A stretch of DNA of 64,000 nt from Halorubrum salinum (GTDB lineage Archaea; Halobacteriota; Halobacteria; Halobacteriales; Haloferacaceae): NCBI RefSeq assembly GCF_024494575.1, contig NZ_JANHDO010000001.1:310001-374000 (forward strand), in the 5' to 3' direction. Made by a program: the position numbers and the translations under genes. Shown piece by piece: positions 15,867 through 23,902 of the stretch. The number at the start of each line of letters is the position of its first letter. Positions within the stretch are counted from its first letter, which is position 1. The notes beneath the pieces are model-generated. The model searched no databases, was not told the origin of the DNA, and was given only the letters and a program-made list of their open reading frames with translations.

Positions 15867-17195
15867 CTACCGCCGGCCGACTCGCAGTTTCACCGGCCCG
15901 TCCGGACGAAGCGTGATCGACGGCGACAGCGACAGTTCGTCCGTCACGGCCTCGAACTCCCAGTCCCGCGCGATCGTGGCGAGCGCCAGTCGCATCTCCT
16001 GTTTAGCGAAGTTCTCGCCGATGCAGCGCCGAGGCCCGCCGCCGAAGGGGAAGTACGCGAACCGCGGGAGCGACTCGCGGAACGCCTCATCCCACCGCTC
16101 CGGACGGAACGCCTCGGGCTCCTCGTAGAACCGGGGATCGCGGTGGAGCACCCACTGCGGCGCCGTCACGACGGCCCCCTCGTCGAGTTCGTAGCCGCCG
16201 ATCTCGACCGGCTCGGTGGCCTCTCGTATCACGCTCTGCACCGGCGGATACACGCGCATCCCCTCCCTGAGCGTCCGCTTCGTGTACGACAGCTCCTCTG
16301 TGACGTCCGTCGACAGCCGACCGCGACCCGCCTCCTCGTCGAGTTCGGCACCGAGTCGGTCCGCCCGCTCCGGGTTCGTGGCCAGCAGGTGGAGAGTGTA
16401 CGTCAGCGCGAGCGCGGTGGTCTCGTGGCCCGCTAAAAGCAGCGTCACGACCTCGTCTCGTATCTGCTCGTCGTCGAGGTCCTCCGCGTGTTCTTTCGCC
16501 CGCAGGAGCCGCGAGACCACGTCGTCTCCGCTCCCGTCGTGCGACTCGACGATCTCCGTCGCGATCTCGTACAGCGTCGCGAGCGCGCGCTTGTACCGTC
16601 GGTTGCCGGGCGTCGGGACGCTATCGGGTATCTCGATCGGTCGTTCGAGCCGCTTTTCCGACCGGTCCATCACCGCTTCGAGGGCGTCGGAGATGTTGGC
16701 CTCGTACTGTCGAATGTCGGCGTCGAAAAGCGTCTTCGCCGCGATCTCGACGGTGAGTTGCATCATGTCCGCGTGGACGTCTCGGACGGTGTCGTCGCGC
16801 CAGCCGTCCAGCAGCCGTTCCGTGTGTTCGACGATCACCGGTGCGTACTCCGCGAGCGCCTCTGGGTGGAAGGCCGGCTCCATCCGGTGACGCTGCTTCC
16901 GCCAGAACTCGCCTTCGCTTATCAACAGGCCGTTGCCGATGACGGGGTCCAGAATCCGCCGGTACTCCTCGCCCTTGTCGAACCTGTCGTTTTCGTGGAC
17001 GAGCACCCGCTCGACGAGTTCGGGGTCGCTCAACTGGTAGAACTCCCTGCCGCCGAGCGCGTAGCGTGCGATCGGTCCGTACTCGCGCGCGACCTCCTCG
17101 TAGAACGACAGTGGATCCGATGCGAACTGGTAGGCGTTTCCCACCACCGGTAGGCCCGACGGTCCCGGCGGCTCTCCACTTCGTCCCGTTCCCAT
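15867..17195 (-). CDS. Cytochrome P450
   Basis: A 442-residue soluble P450 monooxygenase. The proline-rich start [12 protein letters not shown] is followed by the I-helix [13 protein letters not shown], the K-helix E-x-x-R in TLREGMR, the PERW meander ([10 protein letters not shown]), and the heme loop [16 protein letters not shown] with the thiolate ligand at Cys391. No membrane anchor or fused reductase is present, so it needs a ferredoxin or similar donor that is not encoded nearby. The substrate is unknown; haloarchaeal P450s such as Halobacterium CYP174 are the likely relatives, an inference. The ATG at 17195 is chosen over the GTG at 17207 because a GTATAC box lies 25 nt upstream. Confidence 0.93.
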   Translation of the reverse strand: MGTGRSGEPPGPSGLPVVGNAYQFASDPLSFYEEVAREYGPIARYALGGREFYQLSDPELVERVLVHENDRFDKGEEYRRILDPVIGNGLLISEGEFWRKQRHRMEPAFHPEALAEYAPVIVEHTERLLDGWRDDTVRDVHADMMQLTVEIAAKTLFDADIRQYEANISDALEAVMDRSEKRLERPIEIPDSVPTPGNRRYKRALATLYEIATEIVESHDGSGDDVVSRLLRAKEHAEDLDDEQIRDEVVTLLLAGHETTALALTYTLHLLATNPERADRLGAELDEEAGRGRLSTDVTEELSYTKRTLREGMRVYPPVQSVIREATEPVEIGGYELDEGAVVTAPQWVLHRDPRFYEEPEAFRPERWDEAFRESLPRFAYFPFGGGPRRCIGENFAKQEMRLALATIARDWEFEAVTDELSLSPSITLRPDGPVKLRVGRR

Positions 17196-17217
17196 ACGTT
17201 CGTGCACGGGGCGTACA

Positions 17218-17223
17218 GTATAC
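17218..17223 (-). promoter_or_regulatory. TATA-like box of P450 gene
   Basis: GTATAC, 25 nt upstream of the ATG at 17195 on the minus strand; it favours that start over the upstream GTG. Confidence 0.4.
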
Positions 17224-17305
17224 GTCTTTCCCCGTCCGAGGGGTCTCCGTTCGGGGGTGGATTCGTCCCGAGTTGGTCGCCGAGCCCCGCCGGTCGACCG
17301 ACGCC

Positions 17306-17374
17306 CCCACCGTCAACCGACTGTCGAGCCCCGACGTCAGCCGACTCCAAACCCCGACGTCAGCCGGCCGTTCG
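17306..17374 (+). repeat. Three 23-bp tandem repeats upstream of sucCD
   Basis: Units run 17306-17328, 17329-17351 and 17352-17374, exactly 23 bp each. Units 2 and 3 share CCCCGACGTCAGCCG, whose core GACGTC is palindromic. Unit 1 is a degenerate copy (CCCACCGTCAACCGACT). The array ends 17 bp before the sucC TATA box, the usual place for an upstream activating site. Confidence 0.6.
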
Positions 17375-17390
17375 AGTCGGATCGGAACCA

Positions 17391-17396
17391 TTTAAG
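17391..17396 (+). promoter_or_regulatory. TATA box of sucCD
   Basis: ATTTAAG with the core at 17391-17396, about 30 nt upstream of the sucC ATG at 17423. Confidence 0.55.
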
Positions 17397-17422
17397 CCGC
17401 CGTCGGTACCGATCCCAAACGG

Positions 17423-18568
17423 ATGAAACTTCACGAACATCAAGCGAAGACTATCTTCGCGGACGCCGGGATCCCGGTGCCGGACTCCCGGCTCGCGACG
17501 ACCGTCGAGGAGGCGCTCGACGCCGTCGACGAGATCGGCTATCCGGCCGCGATCAAGGCGCAGGTCCACGTCGGCGGCCGCGGGAAGGCCGGCGGGATCA
17601 AGATCGCGACCGATCGAGACGAGGCCGAGCAGTACGCCGACGAGATCCTCGGCATGGACCTGAAGGGATACACCGTCGACTCGGTCCTCGTCGAGGCCGG
17701 CGTCGACTTCGTCGACGAACTCTACGTCGGCGTCACCATGGACCGCGGCGAGGGCGAGCCCGTCCTGATGGTCTCGACCGAGGGCGGCGTGGACATCGAG
17801 GAAGTCGCGGCGGAGAACCCCGACGCGATCGCCCGCGAGCACGTCGATCCCGCGTTCGGGCTCCACCCGTACCAGGCCCGAAAGGTCGTCTACGAGGCGG
17901 GCGTCGACGGCGACGTGGCGCTCGACGTGGCGTCTATCCTCTCGACGCTGTACGACCTCTACGAGGAGAACGACGCCTCGGAGATCGAGGTCAACCCCGT
18001 CATGATCACGGGCGACCGCGACGTGGTCGCCGCCGACGCGGTCATGAACATCGACGAGGACGCGCTGTTCCGCCAGCCCGATCTGGCCGAACTCGCCGAG
18101 GAGTCTTACGAGGACGACTTAGAGCGCAAGGCCGGCGAGTACGGCTTCGACTACGTCCGCCTGTCGGGCAACGTCGGTATCATCGGCAACGGGGCCGGCC
18201 TCGTGATGACGACGCTCGATCTGGTCGACTACTACGGCGGCTCGCCCGCGAACTTCCTCGACATCGGCGGCGGCGCGAAGGCAGAGCGCGTCACGCAGGC
18301 GCTCGACATGGTCTTCTCCGACGACAACGTCGACGCCGTCGTGTTCAACATCTTCGGCGGGATCACCCGCGGCGACGAGGTCGCCAAAGGGATCAACGAG
18401 GCCTTAGAGCAGTTCGACGAGATCCCGAAGAAGGTGGTCGTCCGGCTCGCCGGCACGAACGCCGCGGAGGGGATGGAGATCCTGAACACGGACCTCGTCG
18501 AGGTCGAGGAGACGCTGGAGGACGCCGTCCAGCGTGCGGTGCAGAACGCGGAGGAGGTGACCCAATGA
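17423..18568 (+). CDS. sucC: Succinyl-CoA synthetase subunit beta
   Basis: A 381-residue beta subunit of the TCA-cycle enzyme that couples succinyl-CoA cleavage to ATP or GTP synthesis. It has the N-terminal ATP-grasp domain beginning [20 protein letters not shown], the nucleotide-binding region [17 protein letters not shown] (about residues 45-61), EINPVMIT-like [19 protein letters not shown] for Mg binding, and the C-terminal ligase domain with [19 protein letters not shown] and [16 protein letters not shown]. The ATG at 17423 has a TATA box 30 nt upstream and a 23-bp repeat array before it. Its stop overlaps the sucD start (ATGA), so the two are translationally coupled. Confidence 0.97.
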   Translation: MKLHEHQAKTIFADAGIPVPDSRLATTVEEALDAVDEIGYPAAIKAQVHVGGRGKAGGIKIATDRDEAEQYADEILGMDLKGYTVDSVLVEAGVDFVDELYVGVTMDRGEGEPVLMVSTEGGVDIEEVAAENPDAIAREHVDPAFGLHPYQARKVVYEAGVDGDVALDVASILSTLYDLYEENDASEIEVNPVMITGDRDVVAADAVMNIDEDALFRQPDLAELAEESYEDDLERKAGEYGFDYVRLSGNVGIIGNGAGLVMTTLDLVDYYGGSPANFLDIGGGAKAERVTQALDMVFSDDNVDAVVFNIFGGITRGDEVAKGINEALEQFDEIPKKVVVRLAGTNAAEGMEILNTDLVEVEETLEDAVQRAVQNAEEVTQ

Positions 18569-19434
18569 GCATTTTCGTCGACGACGACACCAGAGTGGTC
18601 GTGCAGGGAATCACCGGTGGGGAAGGGAAGTTCCACGCCGGCCAGATGATCGAGTACGGCACCAACGTCGTCGCAGGCGCGGTGCCCGGCAAGGGCGGCC
18701 AAGAGGTCGACGGCGTCCCCGTCTACGACACGGTCGACGAGGCCGTCGAGGCCGAAGACGCGGACGCGTCCGTCATCTTCGTGCCGCCGGCGTTCGCGGG
18801 CGACGCCATCTTCGAGTCACTCGACACGGACCTCGATCTCGCGGTCGCGATCACCGAGGGGATCCCGACGCAGGACATGGCGAAGGTGAACAAGCGCCTG
18901 AGCGAGGTCGACACCCGCCTCATCGGACCGAACTGTCCCGGCATCATCACGCCGGGCGAGGCGAAGCTCGGCATCCTCCCCGGCAATATCTTCAGCGAGG
19001 GGCGCGTCGGGCTCGTCTCCCGGTCCGGCACGCTGACCTATCAGGTAGTCGATAACCTCACCGAGCGCGGGCTCGGCCAGTCGACCGCGATCGGCATCGG
19101 CGGCGACCCGATCATCGGTACCTCCTTCATCGACGCGCTCGACGCGTTCGAGGCCGATCCGGAGACCGACGCGGTCGTGATGTGCGGCGAGATCGGCGGC
19201 GAGGACGAAGAGCAGGCCGCGAAGTTCATCGGCGAGCACATGGACACGCCGGTCGCCGGCTTCATCGCCGGCCGCACCGCGCCGCCGGGCAAGCGGATGG
19301 GCCACGCGGGCGCTATCGTCTCCGGCTCCGGGACGGGCACGGCCCAGTCGAAGATCGACGCGCTCAACGACGCGGGCGTCCCCGTCGGCGACACCCCGGA
19401 GGAAGTCGCGGACCACGTCGAGGACTTCCTGTAG
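18565..19434 (+). CDS. sucD: Succinyl-CoA synthetase subunit alpha
   Basis: A 289-residue alpha subunit that binds CoA and carries the phosphorylated histidine. The CoA-binding start [23 protein letters not shown] (split; about residues 11-33) is followed by [17 protein letters not shown], the [11 protein letters not shown] motif, [13 protein letters not shown], and the phosphohistidine in [11 protein letters not shown] at His247, which agrees with the position in characterised enzymes. It overlaps sucC by 4 nt and shares its promoter. Confidence 0.97.
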   Translation: MSIFVDDDTRVVVQGITGGEGKFHAGQMIEYGTNVVAGAVPGKGGQEVDGVPVYDTVDEAVEAEDADASVIFVPPAFAGDAIFESLDTDLDLAVAITEGIPTQDMAKVNKRLSEVDTRLIGPNCPGIITPGEAKLGILPGNIFSEGRVGLVSRSGTLTYQVVDNLTERGLGQSTAIGIGGDPIIGTSFIDALDAFEADPETDAVVMCGEIGGEDEEQAAKFIGEHMDTPVAGFIAGRTAPPGKRMGHAGAIVSGSGTGTAQSKIDALNDAGVPVGDTPEEVADHVEDFL

Positions 19435-19501
19435 CGCGCGCCGTCGGCCGGTCGACACGTCCGCTTTCCGACCGATTCTCAATACTGGTCTTCGGGGCGA
19501 A

Positions 19502-19509
19502 AAATAAAA
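19502..19509 (+). promoter_or_regulatory. TATA box of receiver-kinase gene
   Basis: AAATAAAA within an A-rich run, 28 nt upstream of the ATG at 19534. It supports that ATG over the GTG at 19516 and the internal ATG at 19648. Confidence 0.5.
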
Positions 19510-19533
19510 CAGCACGTGGCGTCTGCAGATCCC

Positions 19534-22032
19534 ATGGACCCCGGATCCGGCGACACTCCTGACGGACCGAGCGGTGGTTCCGGGACCGTCCCGAACCGGG
19601 ACGACGCGGACCGAGGCCGCGACACGCAGACGCGGGAGGGCCCCCGGATGCGGATCCTCATCGTCGACGACGAGCCCGGTGCCGCCGACCTCGCCGCCGT
19701 CCACGTTGACCGGCTCGTCGACGGCGCGGAGACCGTCACTCGCACGGACCCGGAAGCGGCGCTGGCCGTCGTGCGTGACGAGTGCGTCGACTGCGTCGTC
19801 AGCGACTACAACATGCCGGGACTGGACGGACTCGAACTGCTGGAGGCCGTCCGGTCGATCGATTCCGACCTCCCGTTCGTGCTCTTCACCGGCAGGGGAT
19901 CAGAGGAGATCGCGAGCGAGGCGATCTCCGCCGGCGTCACGGATTACCTCCAGAAGGGAATCGGACGCGACCGGTACGAGGTGCTCGCGAACAGCGTCGA
20001 GAACGCGCTCGACCGCCGCCGCGCCGAACGAGACCTCCGAGAGGTGAACGCGAAGGTCACGGCGATACACGGGTTCGCGAGCGACCTCGCGTCGGCCCGC
20101 GACACGGACGAGGTGTTCGAGCGGGTCGTCGACGCGGTCGAGGAGATCCTCAACTTCGACCGCTGCGTCACGGCTCGTCTGGAGGGGGATCGGCTCTGCC
20201 ACGTCGCGCGCTCAGAACGCGCCGATCCGGCGTCGGCCGCGGCGTTCGACCCCGCAGCGGGCGTTCCGCCGGGGGTCACAGACGGGAGCGTGGAGACACC
20301 GGGGGACGTCGACGGCGTCGAGACGTGGACCGACGCCGAGGGGCGATCGGTGATTCGGGTTCCGATCGGGTCAGACGGCGTGTTTTACGCGGTCGCGGCG
20401 GACGGCGAGGCCTTCGACGCTCGCGACGTCGAGTTCGCCGAACTGGTGGCTGCACACGCGGCCGACGCCATCGAGCAGATCGAGACGGAAGACGCGCTCC
20501 GAGGCGAACGCGACAGGCTGAGCGCGCTCTTCGACGACCTCCCGCTGCCGGCCGCGCGGACGGCGAGCCGAGACGGTGACGGTCGGCGGCTGGAGGCCAC
20601 GAACGACGCGTTCGAGGCGACGTTCGGTTACGCCGCGAGCGACCGCGGCTATCGGGAGATCCGCGATGCGATCGTCACGGACGACGCAGACGGGGTCGAT
20701 CTGGCCGGCGTCGCGGACGGCGGGACCGACTCGCGAGTCGAGGTCCGCCGCCGCACGAGCGAGGGGGTTCGGGACTTCATCTTGCACGCAATCCCCGTCG
20801 AGTGTCCGGAGGAGACCGTCGTCTACACCGTCTACGCGGACATCGGCGAGCAAAAGCGGGTCGAACGGATCCTCCGGAAGCTCCACGAGACGACCCGAAC
20901 GATGCTCCGCGGTGACGACTGCGAGGCGATAGCGGAGATCGCCACGCGCGCGGCGATCGACATCCTCGAGTTTCCGAGCAGCGGTGTCCGGCTGTACGAC
21001 GCCGACCGAGACGCCCTGTTGCCGACGGCGCTCAGCGAGGAGGCGCGGGCGGCGCTCGGAGACCGCCCCGCGTTCGGACCGGGCGACGGGATCGTCTGGG
21101 AGGCGTTCGAGCGGGGCGAACCGATCGCCGTCGACGACCTCGACGCGACGGAGACCGTCATCGAGTACGGCGACCTCCGAAGCACTCTCGTCGTCCCCCT
21201 CGGCGACCACGGCGTGATGCCGCTCGGCTCCGACGAGCCGGGGTTTTTCGACGACACGGCGGTCCAGTTGGCGCGCGTCTTGGGAGCGAACGTCACGGTC
21301 GCGCTGGATCGAGCCGAGCGGACGAGACAGCTCAGAGAGCGCGACGACGACCTGAAACGGGAGGTCGAACGCCTCGAGAAGTTCGCCGGCCTCGTCTCCC
21401 ACGACCTCCGGAACCCCCTCAACGTCGCTACCGGGCGAGTCGAGCTCGCTCGGGATCACGCCGCCGACGCCGACGCGCTCGCGAACCTCGATAAGGCCGC
21501 GGACGCGCACGACCGAATAGAGGAGCTCATCGACGACCTCCTGGCGCTGGCGCGACAGGGACGGACCGTCGACGACCCCGAGCCGGTCTCGTTGGCCGCG
21601 GCCGCCGAGCGCGCGTGGCGCACCGTCGACACCGAGCGGGCGACGCTCGACGTGCGCGACGACGGCGCCGCGGTCGAGGCCGACCCGGAGCGCCTGCGGA
21701 CGCTGTTCGAGAACCTGTTTACGAACAGCGTCGAACACGGACTCGGACGCGGCGACGACGCCTCGGACGCGGCGGGACGGAACGGCTCGGGCGGAATCGA
21801 CCGCCTCTCCGTCGCCGTGGGATCGCTCCCGGACGGGTTCTACGTCGCGGACGACGGTGCCGGCTTCGACATCGACCCGGAGGCGGCGGTCGAGTACGGC
21901 ACGTCCGACGACCCGGAGGGGACTGGCTTCGGGCTCGCGATCGTCCGCGAGATAGCGGCGGCTCACGGATGGGAGTTCGCGATCGCCGAGGCCGGCTCCG
22001 GCGCGCGCTTCGAGTTTCTGACCGGCGGATAG
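19534..22032 (+). CDS. Receiver-GAF-PAS-GAF sensor histidine kinase
   Basis: An 832-residue hybrid signalling protein. After a disordered start comes a receiver domain (about residues 39-150) with acidic residues VDDEP, phospho-acceptor Asp91 in VSDYNMPG, and the conserved lysine in YLQKG. A GAF-like domain (about 170-310), a PAS domain (about 315-440) and a second GAF domain (about 460-605) follow. The HisKA segment has His623 in SHDLRNPLN. The HATPase domain has the N box FENLFTNSVEHG and the G boxes DDGAGF and GTGFGLAIV. No transmembrane helix is seen, so it senses a cytoplasmic signal or binds a partner. The N-terminal receiver makes it a relay target of another kinase. No adjacent response regulator or halobacterial transducer is found. 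Confidence 0.9.
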   Translation: MDPGSGDTPDGPSGGSGTVPNRDDADRGRDTQTREGPRMRILIVDDEPGAADLAAVHVDRLVDGAETVTRTDPEAALAVVRDECVDCVVSDYNMPGLDGLELLEAVRSIDSDLPFVLFTGRGSEEIASEAISAGVTDYLQKGIGRDRYEVLANSVENALDRRRAERDLREVNAKVTAIHGFASDLASARDTDEVFERVVDAVEEILNFDRCVTARLEGDRLCHVARSERADPASAAAFDPAAGVPPGVTDGSVETPGDVDGVETWTDAEGRSVIRVPIGSDGVFYAVAADGEAFDARDVEFAELVAAHAADAIEQIETEDALRGERDRLSALFDDLPLPAARTASRDGDGRRLEATNDAFEATFGYAASDRGYREIRDAIVTDDADGVDLAGVADGGTDSRVEVRRRTSEGVRDFILHAIPVECPEETVVYTVYADIGEQKRVERILRKLHETTRTMLRGDDCEAIAEIATRAAIDILEFPSSGVRLYDADRDALLPTALSEEARAALGDRPAFGPGDGIVWEAFERGEPIAVDDLDATETVIEYGDLRSTLVVPLGDHGVMPLGSDEPGFFDDTAVQLARVLGANVTVALDRAERTRQLRERDDDLKREVERLEKFAGLVSHDLRNPLNVATGRVELARDHAADADALANLDKAADAHDRIEELIDDLLALARQGRTVDDPEPVSLAAAAERAWRTVDTERATLDVRDDGAAVEADPERLRTLFENLFTNSVEHGLGRGDDASDAAGRNGSGGIDRLSVAVGSLPDGFYVADDGAGFDIDPEAAVEYGTSDDPEGTGFGLAIVREIAAAHGWEFAIAEAGSGARFEFLTGG

Positions 22033-22103
22033 CCGTTCGGCGTCGGGCCGGCGGACGGCCGTTCGCCGTTCAGACCGGCAGACGACCGTTCGCCGTCCGG
22101 ATC
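22032..22103 (+). repeat. Imperfect 26-27-bp tandem repeat
   Basis: Three units begin at 22032, 22058 and 22085, each with (G/A)CCGTTCG(G/C)CGT followed by a GC-rich half ending near CCGGCGGAC or CCGGCAGAC. The array follows the histidine-kinase stop and precedes a TATAAA sequence at 22143-22148. Confidence 0.55.
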
Positions 22104-22191
22104 GGTGCGGCCGTTCCCGCCGCTCGCGGGCCGCGAACGCGTATAAACGGTTCGTGGACGTGTGGAAGCCGCGCACACCCGGACCACGATT

Positions 22192-22527
22192 ATGCCTGAC
22201 TCTCCCGTGTGCGTGTACATGGACGAAGGTACCCGCGAACTGCTCTCGCCGCTCCCGCCGAGCGCCAAGCTCGTCTACTACGTCCTCGAAGCAGAGGGCC
22301 GCTTCGACCAGACGGGGCTCGCGGAGGAGACTCGTCTCTCGACGCGCACGGTCCGGTTCGCGGTCGAGAAGCTGATCGACGTCGGCCTCGTCGAGGAGGG
22401 GTTCTGTCCCACGGACGCCCGCCGGTCGGTGTACGAGGCGGTCGACGCGACCGAGGCGAGCGACCCGGGATCCGCGGGCGACCCCGACGTGGAGGCCCCG
22501 ACGCCGACCGCGGTCGCCGAGGACTGA
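22192..22527 (+). CDS. Winged-helix MarR-like regulator
   Basis: A 111-residue protein with a winged helix-turn-helix at about residues 15-75: LSPLPPSAKLVYYVLEAEGRF, then TGLAEETRLSTRTVRFAVEKLIDVGLVEEGFCP. The C-terminal tail (about 80-111) is acidic, proline-rich and probably disordered. The pattern is that of small haloarchaeal MarR/TrmB-type DNA-binding proteins; a target is not evident. The start is placed at MPDSPVCVYM. A TATAAA sequence at 22143-22148 would give a short leader of about 20 nt. Confidence 0.82.
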   Translation: MPDSPVCVYMDEGTRELLSPLPPSAKLVYYVLEAEGRFDQTGLAEETRLSTRTVRFAVEKLIDVGLVEEGFCPTDARRSVYEAVDATEASDPGSAGDPDVEAPTPTAVAED

Positions 22528-22580
22528 CGGCCGCCAATCCGTCGCGTTTTTGCCTTCGGGGCGGGTAGCGTGCGTACTCG

Positions 22581-23882
22581 ATGGCGACGTATCACATCGA
22601 AACCTACGGCTGTAGCTCGAACCGAGGCGAGAGCCGAGAGATCGAGCGGGCGCTCCGCGACGGCGGCCACCGCCCGGCCGAGAGTCCGAAAGACGCCGAC
22701 GTCGCCATCCTCAACACCTGTACGGTCGTCGAGAAGACGGAGCGGAACATGCTGGCACGCGCCGAGGAGCTGGCCGAGGAGACCGCGGACCTCGTCGTCA
22801 CCGGCTGTATGGCGCTCGCGCAGGGCGACCTGTTCGAGGCGGCCGGTATCGACGCGGAGATCCTCCACTGGGACGAGGTCCCGTCGTACGCGCTCAACGG
22901 CGAGTGCCCGACGACCACGCCCGACGCAGATCCCGTCTTAGACGGCGTCGTCGGCATCCTCCCCATCGCGCGCGGCTGCATGAGCAACTGCTCGTACTGC
23001 ATCACGAAGTTCGCGACCGGCCGCGTCGACTCGCCGCCTATCGAGGAAAACGTCGAGAAGGCCCGGGCGCTGGTCCACGCCGGCGCGCGCGAGATCCGCG
23101 TCACGGGACAGGACACGGGCGTCTACGGCTGGGACACGGGCGACCGGAAGCTCCCCGAGCTGCTCGACCGGATCTGCGACATCGACGGCGAGTTCCGGGT
23201 GCGGCTCGGGATGGCCAACCCCGGCGGGATACACGGGATCCACGAGGAGCTCGCGGACGTGTTCGCTGACAACCCGAAGCTGTACGACTTCATCCACGCG
23301 CCCGTCCAGTCCGGCTCCGACGACGTGCTCGAAGACATGCGCCGGCAACACCGCGTCGACAAGTTCCGCGAGGTCGTCGCGGCGTTCGACGACCGGCTCG
23401 ACCACTGGACGCTCTCGACCGACTTCATCGTCGGCTTCCCGACGGAGAGCGAGGCCGACCACGAGCGCTCGATGGACCTGCTCGCGGAGGTCCGCCCCGA
23501 GAAAATCAACGTCACCCGCTTCTCGAAGCGCCCCGGCACCGACGCCGCGGAGATGAAGGGGCTCGGCGGCACGGTGAAAAAGGAGCGCTCGAAGGCGATG
23601 TCGGAGCTGAAGATGACGGTCGTCGGCGAGGCGTACGAGTCGATGGTCGGCGACGAGTTCGAGGTGCTCGTCGTCGAGGAGGGGACCGGCGACTCGGTGA
23701 AATGCCGCGACGGCGCCTACCGGCAGATAATCGTCCAGAACGCGACGGAGCGCGGCGTCGCGGTCGGCGACGTCCTCGACGTGACCGTGACCGGGCACAA
23801 CACGGTGTACGCGTTCGGTGAGCCCGTCGACGACGGCCGCCCCGCGGACGACGCGACGGAGTCGACCCGGACGACGGCGTAG
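22581..23882 (+). CDS. tRNA t6A37 methylthiotransferase (MtaB-like radical SAM)
   Basis: A 433-residue methylthiotransferase converting t6A37 to ms2t6A37 in tRNAs. The N-terminal UPF0004 domain has cluster cysteines in YGCSSN, LNTCTVVEKTE and TGCMA. The radical-SAM domain has C-x3-C-x2-C in ARGCMSNCSYCITK (about residues 130-143), then IRVTGQDTGVYGWD, IHAPVQSGSDDVLEDMRR and DFIVGFPTESEAD. A C-terminal TRAM domain lies at about 350-415 (FEVLVVEEGTGDSVKCRDGAYRQIIVQN). It belongs to the archaeal/eukaryotic branch with CDKAL1. A CGTTTTTGCC box is about 30 nt upstream of the ATG. Confidence 0.93.
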   Translation: MATYHIETYGCSSNRGESREIERALRDGGHRPAESPKDADVAILNTCTVVEKTERNMLARAEELAEETADLVVTGCMALAQGDLFEAAGIDAEILHWDEVPSYALNGECPTTTPDADPVLDGVVGILPIARGCMSNCSYCITKFATGRVDSPPIEENVEKARALVHAGAREIRVTGQDTGVYGWDTGDRKLPELLDRICDIDGEFRVRLGMANPGGIHGIHEELADVFADNPKLYDFIHAPVQSGSDDVLEDMRRQHRVDKFREVVAAFDDRLDHWTLSTDFIVGFPTESEADHERSMDLLAEVRPEKINVTRFSKRPGTDAAEMKGLGGTVKKERSKAMSELKMTVVGEAYESMVGDEFEVLVVEEGTGDSVKCRDGAYRQIIVQNATERGVAVGDVLDVTVTGHNTVYAFGEPVDDGRPADDATESTRTTA

Positions 23883-23902
23883 CTCGCTTCCGTTCCCGTC
23901 GA

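Noticed and set aside
17306-17374. Possible CRISPR-like array upstream of sucC
   Set aside because: Only three contiguous 23-bp units with no spacers and no cas genes; it fits a tandem promoter repeat.
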